Shown: piece by piece, positions 23,019-34,292 of the stretch
Position numbering within the stretch: the stretch's first letter is position 1
How the letters are laid out: each line of letters begins with the position of its first letter
Assembly (NCBI GenBank): GCA_037953745.1
Contig: JBAKBP010007403.1
Span: forward strand, 36,334 to 100,333
DNA from: Lithodes maja
Taxonomy: Eukaryota; Arthropoda; Malacostraca; Decapoda; Lithodidae
DNA length: 64,000 nt
Direction of reading: 5' to 3'
Notes under the pieces: model-generated
Seen by the model: the letters and a program-made list of their open reading frames with translations, nothing else
What the model was told of the DNA's origin: nothing
Databases searched by the model: none
Translations under genes and position numbers: made by a program

Positions 23019-25817
23019 TTATTCATTTACAAACGCAGTCAGTCGCGGGTTTGATGCGAGATATTTGTCTAAGCGGAGTTTAAATGAATCAACGGTGCTG
23101 CAGTCTATAACGTCTCGGGGAAGCCCATTCCACAAGTTGACAACTCGATTGAAGAAGAAATTCTTAGATTCGTGTGAGTTAAAAGGTTTACCAATAATTT
23201 TGCAACCGTTTCCCCGCGTGTAATTAGATTGGTCGATAGTGAAGTACTTACTACAGTTCATATTGTCGATGCCTTTGATGATTTTGAACACTTGAATTAA
23301 GTCGCCTCTTAATCTGCGCTGGGTTAAAGGAAATAGATTTAATTCTCTAAGACGCTCTTCGTATGGTTTGTTCTTTAGGCTAGGTATAATTTTGGTAACT
23401 CTACGTTGAACTCGTTCTAGCTTGTTTATATCTTTTTGGTAATAAGGGCACCAGGATTGAACGCAGTATTCCAGAAGAGGGCGGACTAAGGAATTGTAAA
23501 GGGTTAGGATAACATCTTTGGATTTATGCTCAAATGACCTGCCTATAAAGCCAATTATTTTGTTTGCCTTCTTAACAACTTCTGAACATTGTTGACTCGG
23601 TTTTAGGTTACTCGATATTGTTACTGCCAGATCGGTTTCTTTGTTTACATTCTTAAGCTGAGTGCCATTCATCGAATAGTTTGCTTTCTCATTTAGGTAT
23701 CCGATATGTAGTACTTTACATTTATCCGCATTGAAACTCATTTGCCAAATTTGGGCCCAACATGACAATTTATCTAGATTGTGTTGCATATCGTCAACTT
23801 GATCTTTTGAGAGTACGCTATTTGCAATTTTTGTATCGTCAGCAAATTTCGAGACTGTACAGGTGAGACCCTCATCTATGTCGTTGATGTAAATTAGAAA
23901 GAGAATTGGTCCTAGTACCGATCCCTGGGGTACCCCACTACTTACATTGGTCCATTTAGATGCCTTACCGTTTATGACTACTCTTTGCTTTCTGTCGCTG
24001 AGCCAATTTTCTATCCATTTCAACACACCGTCTTGTATTCCATGCGCTTTTAGTTTTAGCAGTAATCGTTTGTGGGGAACTTTGTCAAAGGCCTTTTGAA
24101 AATCAAGGTATATAATATCTACAGCTTTACTCTCATCGTAGAGGTTGAAGATATCGTGGAAGAAGTCTAAGAGGTTTGTTAAACAGGAACGTTTTTTACG
24201 AAAGCCGTGTTGAGTATCTTTAAGTAAGTTATTTGCCTCTAAGTGATTTACGAGTCTGTCTCTTATGACCGTTTCTAGCATTTTACATACAATTGAGGTT
24301 AAGCTAATTGGACGATAGTTACTGGGTAGGGATTTGCTGCCTTTTTTGAATATCGGTGTTACGTTGGCTAGCTTCCACTGATCAGGCATAGTCCCAGACT
24401 GCAAGGATTCATTGAATAGCAATGTCAGTGGTTTGGAGAGCTCATCCTTAGCTTCCTTTAGAACTCTAGGTGAGATTGTATCAGGTCCAGGCGTTTTATT
24501 TACCTTGAGTTTATCTAAACAATTCAATACTTCTCTCTCTGTAACGGTGATATTGCTTAGAACATCTGAATTATCAATCTGAATCGGCGATGGTGTAGGG
24601 ATATCACTGAGGTCTTCGGTTGTAAAAACTGATGCAAAGAAGGTATTGAGGGCATTACTCATTTGTACTTCGTCTTTGGTGTATTCTCCATTTCCATCGA
24701 CTAACGGTCCAACAGTTGAAGTAACTACTTTTTTCTTTCTGATATAACTATAGAATCCTTTCGGGTTTGTTTTACTTTGATTCGCAACATGTAACTCCAG
24801 GGTCTTTTTACTTTGCTTAATTAACTTTTTGGCTTTGCGTCGTAGCTCTACAAATTTCACCCGTTCTTCGTCATTTTGTGAGGATTTTAATCTATCATTA
24901 GCAATTTTTTTAGCAAGCAGACAGTCTGAAATATCTTTATTCCACCATTTGGGCTTATCATTTTGGCCTGGACGCCGTATTTTCGATGGTATGCAGTCTT
25001 GCACTGCCTTAAGGTAAGTGGTTGTGAAACACTCCCAAGATGTATTTATGTCGTTATTGTTAGTCAGAAAGCTCCAGTCAGTTTCTTTAAGTTTTGATTT
25101 AAGTTTATGAAAATTTGCTTTCTTGAAATTAGGGACTTTCTCAATGCTGCTATTTGATTTGTTACTAGTAAACTTTAAAGTGAAAGTTATCGTACGATGG
25201 TCGCTGTTACTGAATTCATCACCAACATTCAAATTCTCTATTAATTCTTCTTTTGTTGCGAGTACAAGGTCAAGCACATTATTACCACGGGTCGGAGATT
25301 GTACAAATTGAAAAAGTGAACTCTCTTGCAAGTTAGCATAGAGGTCGTGTCCAGAGTGTGAAGTAAGAATATCGCCCCATTTAGTCACGGGTAAGTTGAA
25401 ATCGCCAAGAATTACGGTATCTTGTATGTTAGTTATTTCTGCAATTTGTCCATAAATTTCACTGTCAGTTTGCACTGATTGAGATGGGGGTCTGTATAAT
25501 AAAGCTAGTGTTATTTTAGTTCCTCGTTTATTATTTAATAGTACGTAAGATATGTCTATATTCGCAATTTGAGGTTTTGACATTAAGACGGGATTAAGAC
25601 TTTCCTTTATAAAAAACAGAACTCCTCCTCCATTTCTATTGATCCGACTTTTCTCAAACATTGTATAACCAGGAAGCGTATATTCGGCTAAAAAGTCTCT
25701 GTCTTCCGTATTTAACCAAGATTCTGTAATGCCGATTATATCATAATGTTCTGTAAACACGATTTCCTCTAGATCTGAAAATTTATTGCGTATGCTACGA
25801 GCATTTACATAAAACAC
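23019..25817 (-). CDS. CR1-like ORF2: AP endonuclease and reverse transcriptase
   Basis: 932 codons without a stop. The N-terminal endonuclease shows YVNARSIRNKFSDL, ITESWLN, ALLYRPPSQS, VILGDFNLP and SDHRTITF, covering the Asn, Glu, Asp/Asn and His positions of the APE fold (residues 1-220). The reverse transcriptase shows SNYRPISLTSI, IIYLDFQKAFDKVPH, SGVPQGSVLGPILFLIYIND and the catalytic FADDTKI (about residues 480-720). A C-terminal domain follows. This protein nicks target DNA and primes cDNA synthesis there. The listed start is a GTG; the frame is open further upstream (through RTENSDNAQS into ORF1), so initiation may be internal or by reinitiation. Confidence 0.88.
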   Translation of the reverse strand: MFYVNARSIRNKFSDLEEIVFTEHYDIIGITESWLNTEDRDFLAEYTLPGYTMFEKSRINRNGGGVLFFIKESLNPVLMSKPQIANIDISYVLLNNKRGTKITLALLYRPPSQSVQTDSEIYGQIAEITNIQDTVILGDFNLPVTKWGDILTSHSGHDLYANLQESSLFQFVQSPTRGNNVLDLVLATKEELIENLNVGDEFSNSDHRTITFTLKFTSNKSNSSIEKVPNFKKANFHKLKSKLKETDWSFLTNNNDINTSWECFTTTYLKAVQDCIPSKIRRPGQNDKPKWWNKDISDCLLAKKIANDRLKSSQNDEERVKFVELRRKAKKLIKQSKKTLELHVANQSKTNPKGFYSYIRKKKVVTSTVGPLVDGNGEYTKDEVQMSNALNTFFASVFTTEDLSDIPTPSPIQIDNSDVLSNITVTEREVLNCLDKLKVNKTPGPDTISPRVLKEAKDELSKPLTLLFNESLQSGTMPDQWKLANVTPIFKKGSKSLPSNYRPISLTSIVCKMLETVIRDRLVNHLEANNLLKDTQHGFRKKRSCLTNLLDFFHDIFNLYDESKAVDIIYLDFQKAFDKVPHKRLLLKLKAHGIQDGVLKWIENWLSDRKQRVVINGKASKWTNVSSGVPQGSVLGPILFLIYINDIDEGLTCTVSKFADDTKIANSVLSKDQVDDMQHNLDKLSCWAQIWQMSFNADKCKVLHIGYLNEKANYSMNGTQLKNVNKETDLAVTISSNLKPSQQCSEVVKKANKIIGFIGRSFEHKSKDVILTLYNSLVRPLLEYCVQSWCPYYQKDINKLERVQRRVTKIIPSLKNKPYEERLRELNLFPLTQRRLRGDLIQVFKIIKGIDNMNCSKYFTIDQSNYTRGNGCKIIGKPFNSHESKNFFFNRVVNLWNGLPRDVIDCSTVDSFKLRLDKYLASNPRLTAFVNE

Positions 25818-25882
25818 CTTAAGAGTATTAGAGTTGGATGTTACTGATTGTGCATTGTCTGAATTTTCAGTTCGTATTTGAC

Positions 25883-26227
25883 TTACACTACCCTGTCTTG
25901 GGTCTGGTTGACCCCGTTTTTTGAACGGAAATCCTTGACTGCATCGTTCAGCAGACGACCAAGACGTGCAGCTCCTACTTCATTGAGATGTACACCATCT
26001 CCTGAAAACAAAGATTTATCATAGTAAAAATAATCCCACATGTCGACAAAGCCGATGTTCTCCTCCCTGCAGAGTTTGGCTAGTCGGCGATTTGTACTGG
26101 TAGCTATGTTGTAGAATTGGTTTTCTACATCAATCCGGGGAACAATTCCTGAAATTAAGATTCTATTAGATTTTTCCTTGAAGGACCTGATCAGCCGCCG
26201 GTGAGAGTGCCCCCGGGTGAAAGACAC
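25883..26227 (-). CDS. CR1-like ORF1 C-terminal part, SGNH/GDSL esterase-like
   Basis: 114-codon fragment with ILISGIVPRIDVENQFYN, a middle block NIGFVDMWDYFY and the ending GDGVHLNEVGAARLGRLL. The DGVHLN block matches the Asp-x-x-His motif of SGNH hydrolases, which occur in ORF1 of many CR1 elements. The N-terminal part with the catalytic Ser is missing upstream, where unrelated sequence begins. It overlaps the open upstream extension of ORF2 in another frame. In intact elements ORF1 is an RNA-binding or accessory protein; the esterase's role is unsettled. Confidence 0.65.
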   Translation of the reverse strand: MSFTRGHSHRRLIRSFKEKSNRILISGIVPRIDVENQFYNIATSTNRRLAKLCREENIGFVDMWDYFYYDKSLFSGDGVHLNEVGAARLGRLLNDAVKDFRSKNGVNQTQDRVV

Positions 26228-26289
26228 TTGCTTGGCTCTTGAACACAGGTTGTCAGAGGGACATTAGACCATGGCAACAATACCCGTTG

Positions 26290-26580
26290 CCAATAGGTAT
26301 ACACACAGTAATCTTGATAGGGCGAGTATCAAAGCTTCATCCACAGTCCCCGTCCCAAGAAGAACCTTCAGCCCAAGGCACGAACTTGTAGACGTCGAAA
26401 ACGTTCTCGAAGTAGTTGACGTTGGCCGTAAAACCAGGTACACTCCTCCATAAGATGTTCCGGTGTTTCTGGGAGCTAACACCAACGGCATTCCGGGCAC
26501 CGCAGCATCCTGATTCGACAGCAATGAGCCGATAATGTTGTGTGTCCTATGAGGAGCCTCGTGAGAGCGACGTCGATCTT
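26290..26580 (-). pseudogene. LINE C-terminal Cys/His fragment (I/Jockey-like), low confidence
   Basis: In one minus-strand frame the sequence reads MLRCPECRWC, a stop, then LPETPEHLMEECTWFYGQR. This resembles the C-x2-C...H...C terminal motif found after the RT in some I/Jockey LINEs. It is interrupted by stops and abuts the 5' end of the CR1-like LINE. A chance match is possible. Confidence 0.35.
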
Positions 26581-26589
26581 AGGCAGGGG

Positions 26590-27485
26590 GTGGCGGACCC
26601 ATGGCTGAAGACGTGAATCAGTATGGCAGGATCTCAGTGACGTACCCCGTAGAAGCGGGTACAGTTCTAAATCCTACTGACGTAGGCAGGCCTTCTGGAC
26701 AGTTGAGGCTTAATGCAATCTTTTTACTCCCATTGACCTGAATTACATGTTCGTATACCAACAGAATATACATGTTCATAAGAGGTATAGCGGCATAGAT
26801 AACGTAGCCAGTAACGACAACAATATAACAACTAAAATTTCGTAAGCATCATTCGATAATTTCGGGGCCTCGTTAGAGTTTTAAGGCTACTAAATAGCCA
26901 ACAATTCCGAGTTGGAAACTTAAATGAAAGAAAGAGATTCCAGTCAGTGATTTCCATAGTGCTTGCCTGAAGGCAATACAGTAGAAAAGGATTATTTCTC
27001 CATCGTTTTCATTTTAACAATCGTTGTGTCAGATGAAGATGGTACTGCAACCGAGAAGCCTGATTTTATTTGTATGTGGTGAAAGAAAATGTAGAAATAT
27101 ATAAGGTTTCATAATAATTCCGAGGGTTTGTAAACAAATAAATAAACATATACAAAAGTAAACAGATGAACGAGTATGTACGACATAAGTTCAGTATTTA
27201 TCTAAGCAAAATCTGACTTTGTTTTATATGTTATACAGTATATATGCAGGTGCACCATTGGGGGTGTTGTTGTTACTCATGGGAAAATTAAAAACTGAAT
27301 TTTGAAGATCAGTAGATAACTAACTCAGTGATCACCTTTGGAAATTTTCTGTTTAGGTTCAAGCTCACATTAGAATCCGAGTCACTTCATGGTTATACAA
27401 AGAATGTTCATGTCCATATTGAAGATGATTGATGTTAACCTAATGGAGGTAGGTAGTTTTGAATGGTATTACCTCCATTACCTGT
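26590..27485. other. Unannotated AT-rich stretch
   Basis: No ORF, repeat match or RNA-like structure recognised. Confidence 0.5.
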
Positions 27486-27869
27486 GCCCCGATTTTTTTT
27501 TTTTTTTTTTATCTATATTCCAACTACTAGTACCCTCTGGGGCATAGGCTGAGAGCCTGAGATGGTTGATAAGGACAGCTGGAACTCCTGTTTCACCACC
27601 TGGCCTCTCTAGCTGTTCCTTTCTGTGTCTCATCAATATTGAGGGCAACCCCAGCCTGCCCGCCAAAACACCTCCTCCTATCAACACATTATATACTACA
27701 AACACCTTACCTACTACACTACCTTTTCTCAACAAATAAATTACACAATCACTACCCGCCTCGGAGTCCCTAGGAGGTGGGACCAGAAATGCCCCCATTA
27801 GTCCGACCCCTGGCAATGACTCGCCAATATGCTCTGGACCACTACCTTCTACTCTTATTATAAATTTCT

Positions 27870-28769
27870 GCAATATTCGTGCCCTTTCCTCTAATTACCA
27901 CTCTGTGAAACACCACCTCTCCTCTGCCAACCCTGATCATCTCTTTCTCACTGAAACTCAGTTGTCTGGGACTACTGACAGCAAACCCTTCTCTATATCA
28001 TCCTACTATTTCTATCCTCAGTTTCAAGCCAAAGGTGGATATTGCGTATTATGTTCGCACCAATTTCGCTTTCTCTTGTGTTCCCAACGTTGAGTCTTCC
28101 GAATGTTCAACTCTCTCGCTAAAGCTTTCTTGTCACTCTCAAACTAAATATTTCTGCGTTGTTTATCTCTCCCCTAATTCTACAGACTATCCAAAATTCT
28201 TTGACTATCACCAACGCCAATGGCTCTCCTCTCTTTCTACTGACCAACCTGGTAAACAAGCCTACATTTTTTCTATCCTAAATGACCTAGAGCAGTTAGT
28301 CCAGCAAACCACCTGTATCCCGGATCGCTTCAGAGATCGGCCCAACATTCTTGACTTATTTCTAACCTCTAACCCTTCTGCTTATACTGCAAATCTGTTC
28401 TCTCCTTTGGGCTCCTCTGACAATAAACTTATCTCGGTCACCTGTCCTATCTCTCCGGTACTGCCACCCGATCCTCCCAGCCGGTGGCGCTTATGGCACT
28501 TTGGCTACTGCTCTTCGGCAGTACTTCTTTGATTTCCCATGGAATGACTTCTGCTTCCGTGGCCAGGGACCCTCGGAGAGTGCTGAATGCATTACTGAGG
28601 TAATCCTCTCGGGCATGGAGGCATACATTCCATTTTCTTTCTCTCAGTCTAATGCAAACAAATCTTGGTTTACTCACGCTTGTTCTTCTGCTGTCCGCAA
28701 TAAGGAGGAAGCATTCAAGCGGTACCGTCGCCTTCTAACTAAAGAATATCATACTTCCAATGTTTCTGT
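27870..28769 (+). pseudogene. LINE A endonuclease half (frameshifted)
   Basis: Broken frames give an APE-type endonuclease: SVKHHLSSANPDHLFLTETQ with the ET motif (about 27905-27965), then YVRTNFAFSCVP, FCVVYLSPNSTDYPKFFDYH and, after frame changes, PDRFRDRPNILDLFLTSNP. The segment upstream of the RT (MEAYIPFSFSQSNANKSWFT, AVRNKEEAFKRYRRL) matches the copy at 6958-7356. The frame is cut by the TIR element at 28770. Non-functional. Confidence 0.7.
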
Positions 28770-28914
28770 TAGTCGGGCAGATATGTCAAATAGATGTTCA
28801 CTTCCGGAAGAAAGCATGAAAATTTGTCTATAGGGTTTTTTGAGTATGCTGAATCCGATTTTAATGGGATCCACGCTGGCAAACCAAGGGTTCCCACTCA
28901 AAATTGACATTGAA
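28770..28914 (+). repeat. Left TIR of 5.7-kb element
   Basis: 145 bp, matching the reverse complement of 34293-34447 with one roughly 10-base gap and a few substitutions. The outer end reads TAGTCGGGCAGATATGT and the inner end reads AAATTGACATTGAA. Confidence 0.88.
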
Positions 28915-29363
28915 AAAAAATATATTAAAAAAAAACCGTTTGTCACAGTCAACCTATATTGTTGTGGTCTAGCCACGTTAATCCGTTCATATTTATGTGC
29001 AGTATGTGCCTCATGTATTTGACAATAATGACATATCCAAGGATATCAAGGGAAGGATATAAGGGTGAACGATTTTATTTAAAACTCCATCCAAACATTA
29101 ATGAATATATCTCTTTTCATTTATTTTTCAGGAAAATCATATCCATTGTGCATGCATACATAAATTTATGCATTAATATGATGATGTGTTTAATTTGCAG
29201 AACTTGCCAACGTTCATCATGATTAGCCTTCAAAAATTAATCAGGTCTAACTAAACCTTTGATATAGATTTCTGATACATATTGAAACGAACGTAACAAA
29301 TGTTTCTAATCTTTTCAGGAATCGAGATGGATGGTGTTTAATACAACCAAGCTATATGGAGCG
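28915..29363 (+). other. 5' non-coding region of the 5.7-kb element
   Basis: Non-coding, AT-rich. A polypyrimidine-like TAATCTTTTCAG ends at about 29320, shortly before the putative start codon at 29364, and could be a 3' splice site of a 5'-UTR intron. Confidence 0.35.
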
Positions 29364-32300
29364 ATGGCGACCAAGAAAATAAAGCTTGACAGTACTTCTG
29401 CCCATCACCCGGTATTAACCGAAACAGACTGGACGTTATGTGCTATGTGCCAGAAAAGTTCAACTGAACCCCTGAGAGACCCATCCCAATGTAAGAATGT
29501 AAACCAGTCCAAAGGCTATGAATCGTTAGCTGAGCACATCCAGAAGCTACACTCGCTTAGTGCACTGCCAATGAACATACAGTTGTCACGTTTGGATGAC
29601 GGTCAAGGTATCGCTGCAACCCTCTTTCAGCACAATGCATGATGGCACAAAACATGCTACATGAGGTTTAACCAAGCCAAAGTTGAGCGTGCTCGCAAGA
29701 AGGTTGCCAAACTAGAAGATCCTGAACCGAAGACTTCTCCACTCAAAGGTAGACTGCATTCTGCGCTTCCTGGAACCTCCTGCCAAGCTAAAGAAAGTCT
29801 CTGCTTCTTTTGCAATGAAAAAATGGAGGACACTTATCACAGAGCAGCCACACCACGAATGGACGCAAATGTTCGGAAGATGGCAACTGAGCTTCGTGAT
29901 ACCCGGCTACTAGCAAAGCTGTCCTCTGGAGACATGACTGCAATAGATGCAATATACCACAAACAGTGTTTGACTGGCTTCAGCAATAGATATCGTGCAT
30001 TCACCAGGAAAGTGGAATCGAAGGAAGATTCAGATCTAGCCCCTGATGCTATAGCCTTCGCAGAATTGGTGTCCAACATTGAAGAGACTCGTCAGGTAGA
30101 TGAGCATGCGGAACACATATTCAAGCTGTCAAGCCTCATACAACTCTACAGATCACGACTTAAGCAACTTGGCGGCGATATGTCAGAGCGCACCAACTCA
30201 ACTCGTCTGAAGGAGAAGCTTCTCGCACGAATTCCCGAGTTGGAAGCACATAAAAGCAAGTATGAGGTCATGCTCACGTTTAAGAATGACGTTCGAGATA
30301 CCTTGTTGGAGGCCAAGAAGCGGGACCCTGAGAGTGATGCTGTTGTGCTCATGAGAGCTGCAAACATAATCAGGAAAGAGATCTTTCAGAAACGCTACAC
30401 ATTCACAGGATCGTTGCTAGACGAGCAGTATATGGATAATCCAACTTCCCTACTTGCTTTGGTTCAGATGATTCTTGGAGGTACAAACATCCAAAATCAG
30501 ACGGAAAACAATCAGGTCGTGGAAACCGCTGCAATATCAATAGTTGAGCTGCTCACATTCAACACTCTGAAAAGTAGCAGGAAAGAAGCCACTGCTCTAC
30601 AGACTCGACACATCCTGGAACGAGAAACTAGACTTCCTTTGTACCTTGGGTTGCTGATCCACAACAAGACCCGAAAGCGTGACTTGATTGACACTCTTTT
30701 CGAGAAGGGATTGTCTGTATCATATGACCGAATACTACAGCTGTTCACAGATGTAGCAAACAGTGCATTGACCTCGTTTGAAGATGGTGGGGTTGTGTGC
30801 CCAACAGTCCTGAAAAAAGATCTCTTCACAACAGGCAATCTCGACAACATAGACCACAATCCTACATCGACTTCAGTACAAACTGCGTTCCATGGAACAG
30901 CCATCTCTCTGACGCAGCATGTTACGAATGAATGTGCAGGCACAGAGCTCCAGAACAAACCTCTCATCCACAAGGACACACCAAGCGCAACGAAGATCAA
31001 GCCAATCATGGACACGTACAGTACTGTCCCACCAGCTACATTTCCAACCGATAACCCTACACCATGCAAGACTGACGGACAAGCTGTTCCCGAAAACTCA
31101 GCAGTCGACTCAATGAGCTGCAGATCTCATGGGCACAGGCATTTGAGAAGCTGCTGGAGAAACCTGAAATTAATTCAGATGATAACATCTCTTGGTCCGC
31201 ACATTTTGCAGCGTCACAAGATTCCTGCCCCAGACCACCAGCGATATCCGGGATCATGCCATTATTCCGTGATTATGCGCATTCTTCGGCGATGGTAAAG
31301 CATGGCATGGATGTAATCGCTAAAGCTACCGAACATGTGCATCCAGGACAAGTCCCGATATTGACTGTTGATCAGCCGCTGTATGCCATCGCCAAGAAGA
31401 TACAGTGGACCTGGCCAGCTGCCTATGGCGAAGACAAGTATGTGGTGATGATGGGTGGATTGCATATAGAGATGGCATTGCTGAAAGTTCTGGGAGATTG
31501 GCTAGATGGCAATGGATGGTTGATTGTACTGACGACTGCAAACGTTACCACAGATGGTAGGGCTGATGCTCTTAGGAAGGGATCATTCACAGCACGTTCT
31601 TAGTGGGCTCATCAAGTAACAGCTGCTGCACTGTTTTGCTTACGTAGCCAAGCCTACAATTCATACAAAACAGAAACAGAGGCAGACGCGAGGCCTGTGA
31701 TGCCATTCGAAGACTGGTGCACACACATGGAGATGCAGCATCCGCAGTTTCGGTACTGGAGCAAAACCTTCAAACTTGAGGCGCTCTTCCTCCAGTTCAT
31801 GCAGTCACAGCGTGAAGGAAACTTTGAGCTCTACATTGGCACACTGGGAAGAATTGTGCCATGGATGTTTGCCATGGATCACTTCCACTATGCGAGGTGG
31901 TTGTCTGTTCATGTGCGAGATCTGCTGCAGCTACAGCGTGAATGCCCAGCAGTGTGCAACGAGTTCAAAAAAGGACACTTTGTGACACAGAAGACAACTC
32001 ATCGCTTCTCCATGATGGCACATAACCATGTACACGAGCAGCTCAATGCTGTGTTGAAAGGGGATGGTGGAATAATCGGCATCACTGAAAATGAATCAGC
32101 CCTCAGGCGGTGGATGATTGCCGGCCCCGAGATGGCCAGGATCATACATGAGGTGGAAGTGAGCACATCTCAGAAGACAACCCACAATGATCGACACCAT
32201 GAACCAACTCTTACCACACAAAAGAGATTTGCAACAAATGTCCAAAGCGTGATAGATGTTCTGAATGAATTGGGTAATCCCTTCACAGAAACAAGCGCTG

Positions 32301-33963
32301 ATCTCCTCACACTGGACACGAAGGTCATCATGGCTGATCAAGTCATCAAGAACTACTCAGAAGCTGAGGAAATAGGAAAGACTCAATACAGCACTTCGTT
32401 GATTTGCGAGTTGTGAAGATGGAGAAGCCTTTCAATGACACTATTCCAAAGAACAAGCTCCATATGTTCAAGTCAGGAGAACGGAAAGTGTCTTCGAAGA
32501 TAAAGTCCAAAATGTCCAACATGAAGAGCAACCTGCAGCTATTTTCGCGAATGTACATCTCTTGTCAAGCACGAAATGGTGAGATGGACGTTTTCTTCCA
32601 GCATGAGAACCACTCGTGGCCAACGTCTCTGGCTGAAAACAACCTGATGCGTCTCGGAGACAAGGCTGACTTGATGAAGTGTCTGGAACCGCTAGCACCA
32701 CGTCCACAGACCACACCTACTGTGGACGTGAAGATCTTTGATGGTGCCGCCCTCGTCCATAGGTTGGATCCGAAGACTGCCACAACATATGTGAAAACGT
32801 TCAAAGACTATGCAGAGTATGTCTTTGACCTGTATCTGAAGAGGCAGCTTGAACATGCTGCACGGGTAGATGTTGTATGGGATACCTACATGGCTGACAG
32901 TCTGAAAGTGCACACCAGAGAGGGCCGAGGTACAGGGGAAGCTCTTCGTGTGTCTGAGAAAACACGACTCCCACACAACTGGAAAAGTTTCTTGCGAGTT
33001 GACAGCAACAAGACAGAACTCTTCAGGTTTCTAGCCACAGCCATTGAATCTGAAGCAACAGCAACAGGGAAGATGCTGATCACAACCAAGGATCAGAGTG
33101 TTGCCTCATCCGCAACACTGGATGCTTCTCACCTACATCCATGCTCACACGAAGAGGCAGACTACCAAATGATGCTCCATTGCTTCCATGCGTACAAACT
33201 TGGCATGAAGAAGATAATGTTGCATGCCACTGACACGGACGTACTGGTTCTTGCCATTGTGACTGCAATCGACATGGCAGATTGTGAACTTTAGTTAGCT
33301 TTCGGACATGGTGCACACTTCCGTTATATTGGAGCTCATATTGTTGCCAGTGAGATGGGCAATGCTTACTGCAGAGGCTTGCCATTCATGCATGCATTGT
33401 CAGGCTGCGACACGGTGTCGTCATTCAGCTCCATCGGTAAGAAGACCGCCTGGGAAATATGGAAATCACTTCCACAAATCAACGACGTATTTCATCGGTT
33501 GTCAGATACTCCGGATGAAGTGACAGAAGCTGACATGAAAGAACTCAAGAGATATGTGGTCCTGCTCTACTGTCGCACATCACAGCTCACTCAAGTGAAT
33601 GAAGCAAGGAAGCAACTCTTCTCCTACGGTAATTGGAATCTGGAAAACATCCCGCCGTCACGTGCAGCACTGCTACAACATGTAAAGCGAGCGGCTTACC
33701 AAGCAGGACACGTCTAGGGACAGGCTCTGAAGGCCAGTCCTACTCTTCCAAGTCCTTCCGAGTGGGGATGGAAACTAGATAGCGAAGGAATCTGGGTGCC
33801 CTTATGGAGTACCCTCCCTGAAGCATCAAAGGGGTGCAGAGAACTTATCAAGTGTGCCTGCAAGAAACGCTGCACAGGACGATGCCAATGCTCCAAAGCC
33901 AGTCTCCCCTGCACACAGCTCTGCTTCTGTGGTGGACAGTGTACACCAAGGGACATGTTCTAA
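29364..33963 (+). pseudogene. Decayed transposase-like protein: Cys motifs, XPG/FEN-like region, CXC domain
   Basis: From ATG 29364 (MATKKIKLD) to TAA 33961-33963, about 1,500 codons across frames. Breaks: TGA 29640-29642, a frameshift near 31100-31115, TAG 31601-31603, a frameshift near 32380-32400, TAG 33292-33294 and TAG 33715-33717. N-terminal zinc-like motifs are LCAMCQKS with later WHKTC, and CFFCNEK with later YHKQCL. A central block reads ILTVDQPLYAIAKK and MMGGLHIEMA. A later region has VVWDTYMADSLK (about 32870), SHEEADYQMML (about 33147), ATDTDVLVLA (about 33225) and SGCDTVSSFSSIGKK (about 33399). The spacing and acidic residues recall XPG/FEN nucleases. The last 40 codons hold ten Cys in CXC style (CACKKRCTGRCQC...CFC). 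I recall close relatives as unnamed multi-copy proteins in invertebrates; the nuclease reading is inference. Confidence 0.65.
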
Positions 33964-34292
33964 TTGGTAAATAGATGATCCAATAATGCTTATTGATTGT
34001 TATATTGCTATGTTTAGTCGGGCTGATATGTAACAATATGTTTCATTGACGAATATTCCTACTTTGTCTATAATATCATTAAATTTAATTTTCACTATCA
34101 TATGTGGCACGTAAAACGAATCAAAATCTTATGGAAAGCATATTTGTTGTTTACACAAGTATACTACAATACTCTTTTGCATGATACATATAAAAAAATT
34201 AAATTTTGGAATATAACAACCATCTAATAAATATTCAATGTTGTTAAAAAAAGTTGCAGTCGCAAAGAAATGGCGATTTGACCCCTTCCATG
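33964..34292 (+). other. 3' non-coding region of the 5.7-kb element
   Basis: AT-rich, no ORF; leads directly into the right TIR. A fragment GTCGGGCTGATATGTAACAATATG (34018-34041) repeats the outer TIR sequence in direct orientation, so a piece of the terminus is duplicated internally. Confidence 0.55.

Larger units (their letters stand above)
22985..26230 (-). mobile_element. CR1-like LINE, near-intact, 5'-truncated
   Basis: Minus-strand non-LTR retrotransposon with an esterase-like ORF1 fragment overlapping a long endonuclease/RT ORF2. The 3' end lies just left of 23019, and the 5' side ends in ORF1 at about 26227. The C-terminal motifs (LRGDLIQVFKI, TRGNGCKI, RVVNLWNGLP, DSFKLRLDKYL) are typical of the CR1 group. 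Confidence 0.85.

Noticed and set aside
27478..27873. 131-codon minus-strand frame as a gene
   Set aside because: Antisense to the 5' part of LINE A and includes a poly-Lys from the T-run.
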